Positions 29,431-38,523 of a stretch of 64,000 nucleotides of DNA are shown piece by piece. Under the pieces are notes generated by a model. The model searched no databases. It had not been told where the DNA came from and saw nothing but the letters and a program-made list of their open reading frames with translations. Position 1 is the first letter of the stretch, and each line of letters opens with the position of its first letter. The DNA comes from Thiogranum sp. (lineage in GTDB: Bacteria > Pseudomonadota > Gammaproteobacteria > DSM-19610): the NCBI GenBank assembly GCA_030148805.1, contig JASBSS010000018.1, forward strand, positions 124,001 through 188,000, given 5' to 3'. The position numbers were made by a program, and so were the translations under genes.

Positions 29431-30652
29431 TCGCTTGCATGCCTCCAAAGCGTTCGGCCATGGCGGAATCCGCCGGCAACTGGCACGCCCGCCCCAGCTC
29501 GTCCGCCGCCTTCACCAGCCCTTCGGCCCGCGCCGGCTGCAGATCCTCCGGAACGCGTTGCCCATTGGTGATGAACATCAACGGCAGATGCTGGCGGATA
29601 ACGGTCGAAAGCACACCACCCAGGCTGACCGCCTCGTCGAGCTTGGTCACGACGGCGCCGTCGATAGCCACCTCGGAGAACGCCCGGATGGTTTCCTCCA
29701 GAACGCTGGCGTGCAGCGTGGCCGACAACACCAGCAACGTCCGAATGGGCACCCCGGTATCGACCAGCGTGGCGAACTGCTCGGTCAAACGCACATCGCG
29801 CTGACTCATGCCGGCGGTGTCGATCAGCACCAGACGTTTGTCGGCAAGGCTGTTCAACACCGAGCGCAGTTCCTTGTGATCGGAGGCGACCTGTACCGGC
29901 ACGCCCAGCAGACGTCCGTAGGTGATCAGCTGTTCGTGGGCACCGATGCGGTAACTGTCGGTGGTCACCAGGGCGACATGGCGACGCCCGTGTCGCAGTA
30001 CGTAACGCGCAGCCAGCTTGGCGACACTGGTGGTCTTGCCGACCCCGGTGGAGCCGACCAGGGCGACAACGCCGCCGTGATCCAGAAAATCGTTGTCGGC
30101 GATAGGCAGCGTGGCGGAGAGTTCATCCAGGGCCAGTTGCCAGGCATGGTCGCTGTCGCGCGCCCTGAGCGCTGGTGCCGAGACCTTTTCCACCAGCGTG
30201 GCATCCAGCTCCATGGCGCTCAGCCGACGCATCACCTCGGCGTGCAGCGGGCTGCGCCGTGCCCGATCACTCCAGGCGAGGTGTGCCAGCTGGTTTTCCA
30301 ACAGGCCGCGCAACTGACGGATCTCCTCGCGCATGGACACGATGGCCGGATCCTGCACCCAGTCGGCCGGCAGACCAGCACCTCGCTTGGGCGACGGGGC
30401 CGTCTCCTCGGGCACTGGGGATGGTTCTTTATGCTGAGGCGCAACCGCCGCCGGGCACGCATCGGCCGCCGGGTTGGCAGCGGCCGGGACGGGAGTGTCG
30501 AACACCGATTCGTCGTAATCGGTCGCGGCGATGATTTCGATACCGCCTTCGACCTGGCGGTTGGAGAGGATGACCGCGTCGGGACCCTGCTCGTCGCGTA
30601 CCCGTTTGATCGCCTGACGCATGTCCGGCGCAAAAAAGCGTTTCACTTTCAT
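29417..30652 (-). CDS. flhF: Flagellar biosynthesis GTPase FlhF
   Basis: FlhF is an SRP-family GTPase that places the first flagellar components at the pole. The product has 411 residues from ATG 30652 (MKVKRFFAPDMRQAIKRV). The N-terminal B domain is basic and includes a Pro/Ala linker (about residues 55-100). The NG domain has G1 VALVGSTGVGKTTSVAK, VALVTTDSYRIGAHEQL, LVLIDTAGMSQRD (G3) and AVVTKLDEAVSLGG (G4). It follows flhA by 61 bases and overlaps flhG. Confidence 0.97.
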   Translation of the reverse strand: MKVKRFFAPDMRQAIKRVRDEQGPDAVILSNRQVEGGIEIIAATDYDESVFDTPVPAAANPAADACPAAVAPQHKEPSPVPEETAPSPKRGAGLPADWVQDPAIVSMREEIRQLRGLLENQLAHLAWSDRARRSPLHAEVMRRLSAMELDATLVEKVSAPALRARDSDHAWQLALDELSATLPIADNDFLDHGGVVALVGSTGVGKTTSVAKLAARYVLRHGRRHVALVTTDSYRIGAHEQLITYGRLLGVPVQVASDHKELRSVLNSLADKRLVLIDTAGMSQRDVRLTEQFATLVDTGVPIRTLLVLSATLHASVLEETIRAFSEVAIDGAVVTKLDEAVSLGGVLSTVIRQHLPLMFITNGQRVPEDLQPARAEGLVKAADELGRACQLPADSAMAERFGGMQANVLV

Positions 30653-30713
30653 TCCCACACCCCGCTGATCGGTAAAGCGTCCAGACTTGTTTCCTTATTG
30701 TTTCGCGCCGTTG

Positions 30714-32840
30714 TCATGCCGCCGGGCTCCTGTCGTTCCGTACACCGAGACTCGGCGTGTCTGTGCCAATATTGGCTACCACTTTGATCTGCTTGTTGTC
30801 CGGTATTTCGTTGTAGGCCAGTACCCGCAGCATCGGGATGCTGTGGCGCACCAGCTTCGCCAACCAGGGCCGAAGCGGCGGTGTCACCAGCAGGATCGCC
30901 GGTTGCCCCGAGGCTTCTTGCCGCTGGGCGCTCTCGGCCAGGGAACGGTGCATCCGTTCCGCCAGGCCGGGTTCGATGCCGGCACCGCCTTCGGAGACTG
31001 CCTGAACCGACGATTGCAATAACTGTTCCAGAGAAGGATCGAGCGTGATGACCGGCACTTCGCCTTCCATCCCATTGATATGCTGGATAATTGATCGCCC
31101 CAGGGAAACGCGCACCGCCGCCGTCAAAGCGCCAGGATCTTGACTCCTGGCGCCGGTCTCGGCCAGGGTTTCGGCGATTGTGCGCATGTCGCGGATCGGA
31201 ATCCGTTCTTCGAGGAGGTTCTGCAGCACCCTCAGCACCACGCCGATGGACAGCGTCTTGGGCACCAGATCCTCCACCAGTTTGGGCGTGCTCTTGGCGA
31301 GCACATCGAGCAGCTGCTGGACCTCCTCGTGACCGATCAGTTCGTGGGCGTGCGCCTGCAGCAGTTCGCTCAGGTGGGTTGCCACCACGGTGCTGGAATC
31401 GACGACCGTGTAGCCGAGGGTGCGCGCGTTGTCGCGCTCGGCCGAGGGGATCCACACCGCGGGCAGACCAAAGGCCGGGTCCTGGGTCTCGATGCCCTGC
31501 AGCGTCCCGTACACCCGCCCCGGATTGATCGCCAGATCGCGATCCGGGTAGATCTCCGCCTCGCCCACCGGCACGCCCATCAGCAGGATCCGGTAAGCGT
31601 TCGGCGCCAACTCCAGGTTATCGCGAATGTGCACGGGCTGAACCAGGAATCCCAGTTCCTGGGACAGCTTTTTGCGCACCCCTTTGATCCGATCCATCAT
31701 CTGCCCCCCCTGCGAGCGGTCCACCAGCGGGATCAAGCGGTAACCCACCTCCAGGCCGATGATGTCGACGGCACCGACATCGTCCCAGCTCAGATCGCGT
31801 GCCTCCGCCGGCACGGGGTCTTCGGCGACCGGCTCTTCGACCGCCGGAGCCGGTTGTTGCTGGCGCTTCCACGTGTAGTAAGCGCCGCCGCCGGCGGCCG
31901 CGGCCAGGGAAAGGAACGCCAGATTGGGCATGCCCGGAATCAATCCCATGAAACCGATGATGCCCCCCGATACGGCCAACACCATCGGGTTGCCGAACAT
32001 CTGCTGGAGGACCTGCTCCGACATCTTGTTCTCGCTGGACACGCGGGTGACGATGATTGCGGTCGCCGAGGACAGCACCAACGACGGTATTTGTGCCACC
32101 AGGCCGTCACCGATGGTCAGCAGCGTATAGTTGTGCATGGCATCGCCGATGTTCAGCCCGAACTGCAGCGTGCCGATGGCCAGACCGCCGATGATGTTGA
32201 TGAACAGGATCAGGATGCCGGCGATGGCGTCGCCGCGGACGAACTTGCTGGCGCCGTCCATCGCGCCATAGAAATCGGCTTCGCGGGAAATGTCATCGCG
32301 CCGTGTGCGCGCCTCGTCCTGGGTAATGAGGCCGGCGTTGAGATCCGCGTCAATGGCCATCTGCTTGCCCGGCATGGCATCCAGGGTGAAGCGCGCGCTG
32401 ACCTCGGAGACGCGGCCCGCGCCCTTGGTGACCACCACGAAGTTGATAATGACCAGGATGGCGAATACCACCAGACCGACGGCATAGTTGCCGCCGACGA
32501 CGAACTCGCCAAACGACTCGATGACTTTCCCGGCCGAACCGGTCCCGGTGTGCCCGTTGAGCAGCACCACCCGGGTGGAGGCCACGTTGAGCGCCAGGCG
32601 CAACAACGTGGTGACCAGCAGGACGGTCGGAAATATGCCGAAATCCAGCGGTCGCAGCGAGTAAATGGCCACCATCAGCACCACCAGCGACAAGGTGATG
32701 TTGAACGTGAAAAGCATATCCAGCGCAAACGGCGGCAACGGCACAATGACCATCGCCAGCATCAACACCATCAGTATCGGCGCGCCCAAGCCCTGCCGGC
32801 TGATCGCCCGCAGACCCGGAATTACGTTTTCAGTAGCCAT
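30714..32840 (-). CDS. flhA: Flagellar type III export protein FlhA
   Basis: FlhA is the membrane core of the export gate and the docking platform for chaperone-substrate complexes. The product has 708 residues. The N-terminal half has eight membrane helices and the conserved cytoplasmic FHIPEP-type loop around residues 140-215 (DAMPGKQMAIDADLNAGLI). The C-terminal cytoplasmic domain includes PAVWIPSAERDNARTLGY and RMHRSLAESAQRQ. It follows flhB by 35 bases. I see no good sigma54 site directly upstream, so it is probably read from the fliL promoter. Confidence 0.98.
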   Translation of the reverse strand: MATENVIPGLRAISRQGLGAPILMVLMLAMVIVPLPPFALDMLFTFNITLSLVVLMVAIYSLRPLDFGIFPTVLLVTTLLRLALNVASTRVVLLNGHTGTGSAGKVIESFGEFVVGGNYAVGLVVFAILVIINFVVVTKGAGRVSEVSARFTLDAMPGKQMAIDADLNAGLITQDEARTRRDDISREADFYGAMDGASKFVRGDAIAGILILFINIIGGLAIGTLQFGLNIGDAMHNYTLLTIGDGLVAQIPSLVLSSATAIIVTRVSSENKMSEQVLQQMFGNPMVLAVSGGIIGFMGLIPGMPNLAFLSLAAAAGGGAYYTWKRQQQPAPAVEEPVAEDPVPAEARDLSWDDVGAVDIIGLEVGYRLIPLVDRSQGGQMMDRIKGVRKKLSQELGFLVQPVHIRDNLELAPNAYRILLMGVPVGEAEIYPDRDLAINPGRVYGTLQGIETQDPAFGLPAVWIPSAERDNARTLGYTVVDSSTVVATHLSELLQAHAHELIGHEEVQQLLDVLAKSTPKLVEDLVPKTLSIGVVLRVLQNLLEERIPIRDMRTIAETLAETGARSQDPGALTAAVRVSLGRSIIQHINGMEGEVPVITLDPSLEQLLQSSVQAVSEGGAGIEPGLAERMHRSLAESAQRQEASGQPAILLVTPPLRPWLAKLVRHSIPMLRVLAYNEIPDNKQIKVVANIGTDTPSLGVRNDRSPAA

Positions 32841-32875
32841 AAGTACACCTTTGCTCGCTTGCGGCGCGCCCTGAA

Positions 32876-34051
32876 TCAGTCAGTGGATGGGCCGCGTTCG
32901 GGGCCGGTACGGGTACCCGGCCCTTGGAAAAACTCATCCGACACTTCCAGCTTGTCGGGACGCACCGGTATCGGTCCGCCGGAGGCACTGGCCTTGAGCT
33001 GGAAGATGTAGGCGAGGATCTGCGCCACGGCCAGATACAACCCGGCCGGGACCTCGTGATCGATCTCGGTGCTGTAATACAGCGCGCGCGCCAGGGGCGG
33101 CGCTTCATACAAGGGAACCTTGTTGGCCACCGCCACGGTACGGATCTGGCTGGCGACCAGCTCGACGCCCTTGGCCACCACCACCGGCGCGGCCATCTTC
33201 TGCGGATCGTATTTCAAGGCCACCGCGTAATGGCTCGGGTTGGTGATCACCACGTCGGCGCGCGGGATCTCCTCCATCATCCGCCGCTGCGCAAGCTCAC
33301 GCTGCAACTGACGAATGCGTGCCTTGACCTCCGGCTTGCCTTCCGTGTTTTTATGCTCGTCGCGCACTTCCTGGCGGGTCATGCGCATGTTCTTGGCGTG
33401 GTCCCACAACTGAAACGGAACGTCGATCGCGGCAATGAGCAGCAAGGACGCACTGAGCACAATGAAGGAATGGGAAAGAATACTGCCGGTATGCACCAGG
33501 CCGGCATCCACGTTCTCTCGGCCCAACAACATGAGCTCCGGCAGGTAGTACCACAGCAGGCCCGCGCCCACGGCGCCGACAAGCAGAAACTTCGCCAGCG
33601 CCTTGACCACCTCCACCAGACCGCGAACATTGAACAGGCGCTTCATGCCTTTCAAGGGATTGATCTTCTCCGGCTTGAAGGCCATCGCCTCGGCACTGAA
33701 GGCCCAGCCACCGAGGGCGACCGGGGCGGCAAAAGCGGTGATTACCATCACCAGCAGGAAGGGCACCATCAGCAAGGCGGCGTCACCGGCGGCGCTGACC
33801 AGCGCTGCGAGCACCGCGTTGCTGTCGAACACCTTCGCCCGTTCGATCACCAGCCCGTCGTGCATGAGCTGGCCGACCTGCTCGACCATCGACCCGCCCA
33901 TCAACGCCAGGGCGATCGCGGCGACCAGCAACATCGCCATGGTGGTCAGTTCGCGGGATCGGGGCACCTGGCCTTTCTTGCGCGCCTCTTCCAGGCGCTT
34001 GGGTGTCGCCTGTTCTGTCTTCTCCTGACCGTCTTCGTTCTCCTGAGCCAT
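32876..34051 (-). CDS. flhB: Flagellar type III export switch protein FlhB
   Basis: FlhB controls the switch from rod/hook to filament export. The product has 391 residues from ATG 34051 (MAQENEDGQEKTEQATPKRL). Four membrane helices precede the cytoplasmic domain. The autocleavage site usually reads NPTH; here it is NPSH (VVITNPSHYAVAL), a conservative Thr-to-Ser change. The C-terminus ends in a Pro/Gly-rich tail. It starts one base after the fliR stop. A separate FlhB C-terminal paralogue (flhX) lies at 18593-18877. Confidence 0.97.
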   Translation of the reverse strand: MAQENEDGQEKTEQATPKRLEEARKKGQVPRSRELTTMAMLLVAAIALALMGGSMVEQVGQLMHDGLVIERAKVFDSNAVLAALVSAAGDAALLMVPFLLVMVITAFAAPVALGGWAFSAEAMAFKPEKINPLKGMKRLFNVRGLVEVVKALAKFLLVGAVGAGLLWYYLPELMLLGRENVDAGLVHTGSILSHSFIVLSASLLLIAAIDVPFQLWDHAKNMRMTRQEVRDEHKNTEGKPEVKARIRQLQRELAQRRMMEEIPRADVVITNPSHYAVALKYDPQKMAAPVVVAKGVELVASQIRTVAVANKVPLYEAPPLARALYYSTEIDHEVPAGLYLAVAQILAYIFQLKASASGGPIPVRPDKLEVSDEFFQGPGTRTGPERGPSTD

Positions 34052-34052
34052 A

Positions 34053-34847
34053 TCAGGTGCTCCCAGTGCCCAGCGCCGAGGCCGCCAGCAGGGCTTCCTC
34101 CAGCATCTGCCGTAGTTCGGGCAGCAGGCTGGAGAGCGCGAAGACAAGAACGACAAATCCCAGCATCAGCGTCATGGGGAAGCCGACGCCGAAGATATTC
34201 AGTTGCGGCGCCGATCGGCTGATGACCCCGAAGGAAAGATTGACCAGCAAAATCGCGGCGACCGCGGGCAGCGCCACCTTCACCGCGTCACCAAACATGC
34301 GCACGCCCCAGTGAGCCACGGCGCGGAAATCCTCTCGCGAAAGCGAGTCGACACCTATCGGGAGCGAATGGAAGCTATCGACCAGAACCCGCAACAATGC
34401 CAAGTGGCCGTTGAGCGATAAAAACAACAAAGTTGCGACGACCAGATAATACTGGCCTATGACCGGTACGCTGACGCCGTTTTGCGGGTCGACCATTTGC
34501 GCAAAACCCAGGCCCATGCCCATGGCGATGGTCTGTCCGGCGATCACCAGCGTGGCCAGAACCAGCTGCAGGCTGAATCCGATCGCCAGCCCGATCAACA
34601 GCTGCTGCGCGGTGATCAGGGCGCTGGCCGCGGATAACGGATCGACCGGCGGAACCTTTGGAATCAGGGGCAGAACCACCCAGGTCAGCAACAACGCGAC
34701 AATCAGCCGTACCCGCAACGGTACGATGCGGGCACCAAAAATGGGCGCTATGGTCAGCATCGCGGCGATCCGCGTGAACGGCCACACCAGCGAGCCCGCC
34801 CACGAGGCGATATCGGCGCTGGTCAGAAGCATGGCCGCGTTGCTCAT
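34053..34847 (-). CDS. fliR: Flagellar export gate protein FliR
   Basis: FliR is part of the FliPQR export pore. The 264-residue product is strongly hydrophobic with about six membrane helices, including ALLLTWVVLPLIPKVPPVD and VLATLVIAGQTIAMGMGLGFA. MVDPQNGVSVPVIGQYY is typical of the family. It follows fliQ by five bases and precedes flhB by one base. Confidence 0.97.
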   Translation of the reverse strand: MSNAAMLLTSADIASWAGSLVWPFTRIAAMLTIAPIFGARIVPLRVRLIVALLLTWVVLPLIPKVPPVDPLSAASALITAQQLLIGLAIGFSLQLVLATLVIAGQTIAMGMGLGFAQMVDPQNGVSVPVIGQYYLVVATLLFLSLNGHLALLRVLVDSFHSLPIGVDSLSREDFRAVAHWGVRMFGDAVKVALPAVAAILLVNLSFGVISRSAPQLNIFGVGFPMTLMLGFVVLVFALSSLLPELRQMLEEALLAASALGTGST

Positions 34848-34852
34848 CAGCG

Positions 34853-35122
34853 CTAGCCGATCAGATCCGGAATGCTTTCGATCAGGCGGGTGGTGAAGCT
34901 GAGCAGCGTGTTCAACAACGCCGGACCGGCCAGCATCAGTACCAGGCCGACCACGATCAGCTTGGGTACGAAGGTCAGGGTCATTTCGTTGATCTGGGTG
35001 GCCGCCTGCAGCATACCCACCAGCAGACCCACCACCAGTGCGGAAAGTAGCAGGGGTGCCGAGAGCAAGGCGGTGACTTCCATCGCCTGGGTTCCGATAT
35101 CAAGAACGGTTTCCGGGGTCAT
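34853..35122 (-). CDS. fliQ: Flagellar export gate protein FliQ
   Basis: FliQ is the small subunit of the FliPQR pore. The 89-residue product has two membrane helices (SAPLLLSALVVGLLVGMLQAA and IVVGLVLMLAGPALL) joined by the conserved TQINEMTLTFVPK loop. It lies nine bases after fliP and five before fliR. Confidence 0.97.
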   Translation of the reverse strand: MTPETVLDIGTQAMEVTALLSAPLLLSALVVGLLVGMLQAATQINEMTLTFVPKLIVVGLVLMLAGPALLNTLLSFTTRLIESIPDLIG

Positions 35123-35131
35123 AGCGCTCTC

Positions 35132-35875
35132 CTATACCGTGAAACTGGACGCCAGGGTGCCCATGATCAGCGACCAGCCGTCGATGAGCACAAACAGCAT
35201 GATCTTGAAGGGCAGCGATATGATCATCGGCGATAGCATCATCATGCCCATCGACATCAACAGGGTGGCGATCACCAGGTCGATGATGAGAAAGGGGATC
35301 AGGATCAAGAAACCGATCTGAAAGGCCGTCTTCAACTCGCTGGTCACGAACGCCGGCATCAACAGGGAAAAGGGTACGTCCTCGGGGCCGGCAAACGGTT
35401 TGGCGTGGGAGATATCGGCGAACAGCGCCAGATCATCGTCGCGTGTTTGCGCCAGCATGAAGTGACGGAAGGGAACCGCGGCGTGCTGCAACGCCTCCTG
35501 GGCGGGCATCTGCTCGTCGAGATAAGGCTCGAGGGCGCTGTCGTAGACCTTGTCGAATACCGGCATCATGATGAACAGGCTGAGAAACAGCGCCAGGCCC
35601 ACCAGCACCTGATTGGACGGGGATGACTGCGTGCCCAGGGCCTGGCGCAGGATCGCCAGCACGATGATGACGCGGGTGAACGAGGTCATCATCATCAGCG
35701 CCGCGGGTAGCAGACTGAGCGCCGTCATGAACAGCAGCACCTGGATGGTGACAGTATAGGTCTCGGAGCCGTCTTTCCCCGGCTCGACCTTGAGGGCGGC
35801 GAGACCGGGTTCGGCCACGGCCAGGACCGGCGAGAGGCTCAGCAGGACACTTATCCAGAACAACAACCGTTTCAT
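35132..35875 (-). CDS. fliP: Flagellar export gate protein FliP
   Basis: FliP forms the main ring of the export pore. The 247-residue product starts with a cleavable signal-like segment ([18 protein letters not shown]), then has four membrane helices with [19 protein letters not shown] and [20 protein letters not shown]. The start overlaps the fliO stop by four bases (ATGA). Confidence 0.98.
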   Translation of the reverse strand: MKRLLFWISVLLSLSPVLAVAEPGLAALKVEPGKDGSETYTVTIQVLLFMTALSLLPAALMMMTSFTRVIIVLAILRQALGTQSSPSNQVLVGLALFLSLFIMMPVFDKVYDSALEPYLDEQMPAQEALQHAAVPFRHFMLAQTRDDDLALFADISHAKPFAGPEDVPFSLLMPAFVTSELKTAFQIGFLILIPFLIIDLVIATLLMSMGMMMLSPMIISLPFKIMLFVLIDGWSLIMGTLASSFTV

Positions 35876-36351
35876 GAGGACTTTCCCTTGTTGAGGACCC
35901 GTGCGAGCTGTTCGGAAAAGCCACCGACGGCGCCCGGCTCGCGTGCCGGCAACGGCTGGTCGAGGACATGCAGCGTCTGTACCCGGCCCGGAGCGACCCC
36001 CAGCAGCAACTGGGTTTCTCCCGCCTGGATCAATACCACGCGTTCGCGGGCACCCAGCGACAGTCCGCCGACGATGCGCAGTCCGCCACCGGCGGCCTGG
36101 AAACGTCCGCTACGCTTCATCAGCCAGGCCAGCCCCAGGATCAACCCCAGAACCAGTAGCATCCCCAGCGTCAGCTGCCACAGGCTGGCCATCGCCAGCG
36201 GATCGTTGGCGCTCGCCATGTCCGCGGCGGCGCGTTTGGCCGACGCGCCCGAGGATCCCAAGGCCGCGGATTCTTCGGCGGCCTGCGCCCAGCGGTGGAT
36301 GAACAACAAGGCAACCACTACCAGACCATGGCTGAATCGACCGAGCGACAT
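35872..36351 (-). CDS. fliO: Flagellar export protein FliO
   Basis: FliO assists assembly of the FliP ring. The 159-residue product has an N-terminal hydrophobic stretch that may be a signal ([15 protein letters not shown]), a membrane helix near residues 57-76 ([21 protein letters not shown]), and a small cytoplasmic domain with [21 protein letters not shown]. It lies seven bases after fliN and overlaps fliP by four bases. Confidence 0.93.
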   Translation of the reverse strand: MSLGRFSHGLVVVALLFIHRWAQAAEESAALGSSGASAKRAAADMASANDPLAMASLWQLTLGMLLVLGLILGLAWLMKRSGRFQAAGGGLRIVGGLSLGARERVVLIQAGETQLLLGVAPGRVQTLHVLDQPLPAREPGAVGGFSEQLARVLNKGKSS

Positions 36352-36358
36352 AGGCGAC

Positions 36359-36775
36359 CTACTTGAGTTTCTTGACGCGTTCGGCCGGACTGATCACGTC
36401 GGTCAACCGGATGCCGAACTTCTCGTTGACCACGACGACTTCGCCGTGCGCTACCAGGGTGCCGTTGACCAGTACGTCCATCGGCTCGCCGGCCAGTCGA
36501 TCCAGTTCCACCACCGACCCCTGATTCAGTTGCAACAGGTTGCGGATGCTGATGTGGGTACGACCGATCTCCATGGAGATGGTCACGGGAATGTCCAGGA
36601 TCACATCGAGGTTGGCCTCGTCCCCGGCCGGTCCGCCGGAGGTGTCTTCAAGGTTCTCGAATTCCGCAGCCGGTGGCTCGGCCACCGCCGTGGCGCCGTC
36701 GGCGTCCGACTGCTCGGCCATCGCCGCCGCCCAATCGGCGTCCGCGGCGCCTGAATTTTCTTTTTCATCACTCAT
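36359..36775 (-). CDS. fliN: Flagellar motor switch protein FliN
   Basis: FliN forms the lower C-ring and helps dock FliH-FliI. The 138-residue product has an acidic, Ala-rich N-terminal extension (residues 1-55) and a SpoA domain with DVILDIPVTISMEIGRTHISI and VDVLVNGTLVAHGEVVVVNEKFGIRL-type segments. It is 18 bases after fliM in the same operon. Confidence 0.97.
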   Translation of the reverse strand: MSDEKENSGAADADWAAAMAEQSDADGATAVAEPPAAEFENLEDTSGGPAGDEANLDVILDIPVTISMEIGRTHISIRNLLQLNQGSVVELDRLAGEPMDVLVNGTLVAHGEVVVVNEKFGIRLTDVISPAERVKKLK

Positions 36776-36793
36776 CGGCTTCTCCTGCCATGC

Positions 36794-37777
36794 CTAGGCT
36801 TCAGTTTGATCGGGTGCGATCTTGTGCAAGATCTTCACCGCCCGACTGCCGTTGTGCAGACCGAATCTGCCACGAAATACCGGCGTCGATTCGGCTTCCA
36901 GCGTCACCAGATCGGGGATGTCGATCGGGATGACATCGCCGGGACGCAGTCGGTTGATTTCGCGCAACGACAGCGTGGTTTCCACCAGCGTGCTGCTCAG
37001 GGTCACGCGCGCCTGCTTCATTTCGTCGCGGATCGAACGCGTCCAGCGCTCGTCCCGATCCGAGCGATCGCTTTGCACCCCGGCATCCAGCAGATCGCGG
37101 ATCGGCTCGACCATCGAATACGGCATCGTGACGTGCAAATCGCCGCCCCCGCCCTCGAGCTCGATACGAAAGGTATTGACCACCACCACCTCGGTGGGGC
37201 TGACGATATTGGCAAAGTGGGGATTGACCTCCGAGCCCTGATAGTCGAAGGTCACGTCGATGACAGGCTTCCACGCCTGCATCAGATCCTTGAAGGCGAT
37301 ATCCAGAACCATCTGGATGACACGCAATTCGGTGGGCGTGAATTCACGACCCTCGATCTTGGTATGGAAACGCCCGCCGCCACCGAAGAAATTGTCCACC
37401 AGCGCGAACACCAGCTTGGGCTCCAGCACGAACAACGAAGTACCGCGCAGCGGGTGCACGCGTACCAGATTCAGGCTGGTGGGAACGAACAGGCTGTGCA
37501 CGTACTCGGCGAACTTGAGCATCTGCACGCCTGAGACCGATATCTCCCCGGCACGACGCAGCATATTGAACAGGCTGATACGGAAGTAACGCGCAAAACG
37601 CTCGTTGATCATCTCCAGCGTGGGCATGCGCCCACGCACGATGCGATCCTGACTGGTGAAGTCGTAACCGCGTACCTCGCCTTCGGGAAGATCCTCGTCG
37701 GTTTCGGTCTCTACGTCGCCGCCGCTGACACCGTGCAGCAGCGCGTCGATTTCGTCTTGTGAGAGAAGATCATTCAC
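36794..37777 (-). CDS. fliM: Flagellar motor switch protein FliM
   Basis: FliM links FliG and FliN in the C-ring and binds CheY-P. The 327-residue product begins with the CheY-binding peptide LLSQDEIDALLHGV. The middle domain has GGRFHTKIEGREFTPTE and the FliG-binding region near FFGGGG. The C-terminal SpoA domain ends the protein. It lies eight bases after fliL. Confidence 0.98.
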   Translation of the reverse strand: MNDLLSQDEIDALLHGVSGGDVETETDEDLPEGEVRGYDFTSQDRIVRGRMPTLEMINERFARYFRISLFNMLRRAGEISVSGVQMLKFAEYVHSLFVPTSLNLVRVHPLRGTSLFVLEPKLVFALVDNFFGGGGRFHTKIEGREFTPTELRVIQMVLDIAFKDLMQAWKPVIDVTFDYQGSEVNPHFANIVSPTEVVVVNTFRIELEGGGGDLHVTMPYSMVEPIRDLLDAGVQSDRSDRDERWTRSIRDEMKQARVTLSSTLVETTLSLREINRLRPGDVIPIDIPDLVTLEAESTPVFRGRFGLHNGSRAVKILHKIAPDQTEA

Positions 37778-37785
37778 CGGGCGAC

Positions 37786-38343
37786 CTACTGCATGACAAA
37801 ACTGGTGAAGAACACGTTTTCCACCGCGACACTGCCGGTTTCCTGCTTCATGACCTTGCGGATCTCGGCGAGCGCCTCGGAGCGCAGCTGCTCCTTGCCC
37901 TCGCGGGTGTTCAGGACCACCGGGTCCTGGTTGCTGAACAACATCACCAGGCTGTTGCGTATCAGCGGGCGTTGCTCCTTGATCCGCTCGACCATGTCGG
38001 GGTCGCGGGTCCCCACCTCGAGGGTGATCTGCAAAAACCGGATGTCCGAATCGCCGCTGAAGTTGACCACGAATGGGGGATCCATGGGCACATAGTTGAG
38101 CGGAGCCTTGAGCTTGGCGGTCTTGTCCTTTTCCGACGCCTTGGCCGGCGCGGCTTCCTCAGCGACGCCGCCGCTGTCGCTCTCTCCGGAAAGCATGCCC
38201 GTAAGAAACAAGGTGGCTGTGGCGGAAATGCCCAGAAACACGATCGCCACGCCAATGATGATCAAGAGCTTGGATTTGGATTTACCTTCGGAGACCGCGG
38301 TCTCGGCGTCGCTATCCAGGTCCAAATTATCTTCCAGTGCCAT
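37786..38343 (-). CDS. fliL: Flagellar basal body-associated protein FliL
   Basis: FliL surrounds the stators and supports torque. The product has 185 residues from ATG 38343 (MALEDNLDLDSDAETAV), with AAGGGG seven bases upstream. A cytoplasmic acidic tail is followed by one membrane helix (LLIIIGVAIVFLGISATATLFL, about residues 26-47) and a periplasmic domain that ends FFTSFVMQ. First gene of the long fliL-M-N-O-P-Q-R-flhB-A-F-G-fliA run, with a sigma54 promoter at 38379-38394. Confidence 0.96.
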   Translation of the reverse strand: MALEDNLDLDSDAETAVSEGKSKSKLLIIIGVAIVFLGISATATLFLTGMLSGESDSGGVAEEAAPAKASEKDKTAKLKAPLNYVPMDPPFVVNFSGDSDIRFLQITLEVGTRDPDMVERIKEQRPLIRNSLVMLFSNQDPVVLNTREGKEQLRSEALAEIRKVMKQETGSVAVENVFFTSFVMQ

Positions 38344-38378
38344 GTAAATCCCCTTCGATGCTGACTGCATGAGGGGAT

Positions 38379-38394
38379 AGCAAGACATATGCCA
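38379..38394 (-). promoter_or_regulatory. Sigma54 promoter of the fliL operon
   Basis: On the minus strand the site reads TGGCAT-ATGTC-TTGCT, with the GG and GC ten bases apart and five of six bases of the -24 box matched. The start would be near 38367, about 24 nt before fliL. An A/T-rich tract lies just upstream. Confidence 0.85.
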
Positions 38395-38406
38395 CCCGAC
38401 AGATGG

Positions 38407-38440
38407 AAAATTAATTTATATATTTCAATAAGATATTTTT
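38407..38440. promoter_or_regulatory. A/T-rich tract with an IHF-like site upstream of the fliL promoter
   Basis: 32 of 34 bases are A or T in an otherwise GC-rich region. Positions 38423-38435 (TTTCAATAAGATA) match the IHF consensus WATCAANNNNTTR at all but two specified positions. It is placed 13 bases upstream of the -24 box, where a bend for an enhancer-binding protein such as FleQ would be expected. The other bases of the 135-base gap to the next gene show no clear terminator. Confidence 0.45.
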
Positions 38441-38523
38441 CCCGATTAGGGGAGCGTCGAAGATTTGACTAGAACAGCCGAAAGGTTAGCCAGAACATTG
38501 GCTGGATGGCGCTCGACGCTGAA

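Noticed and set aside
31140-33011. A 623-codon plus-strand frame opposite flhA
   Set aside because: Antisense shadow with His/Gln/Asp-rich low-complexity product; flhA is unambiguous.
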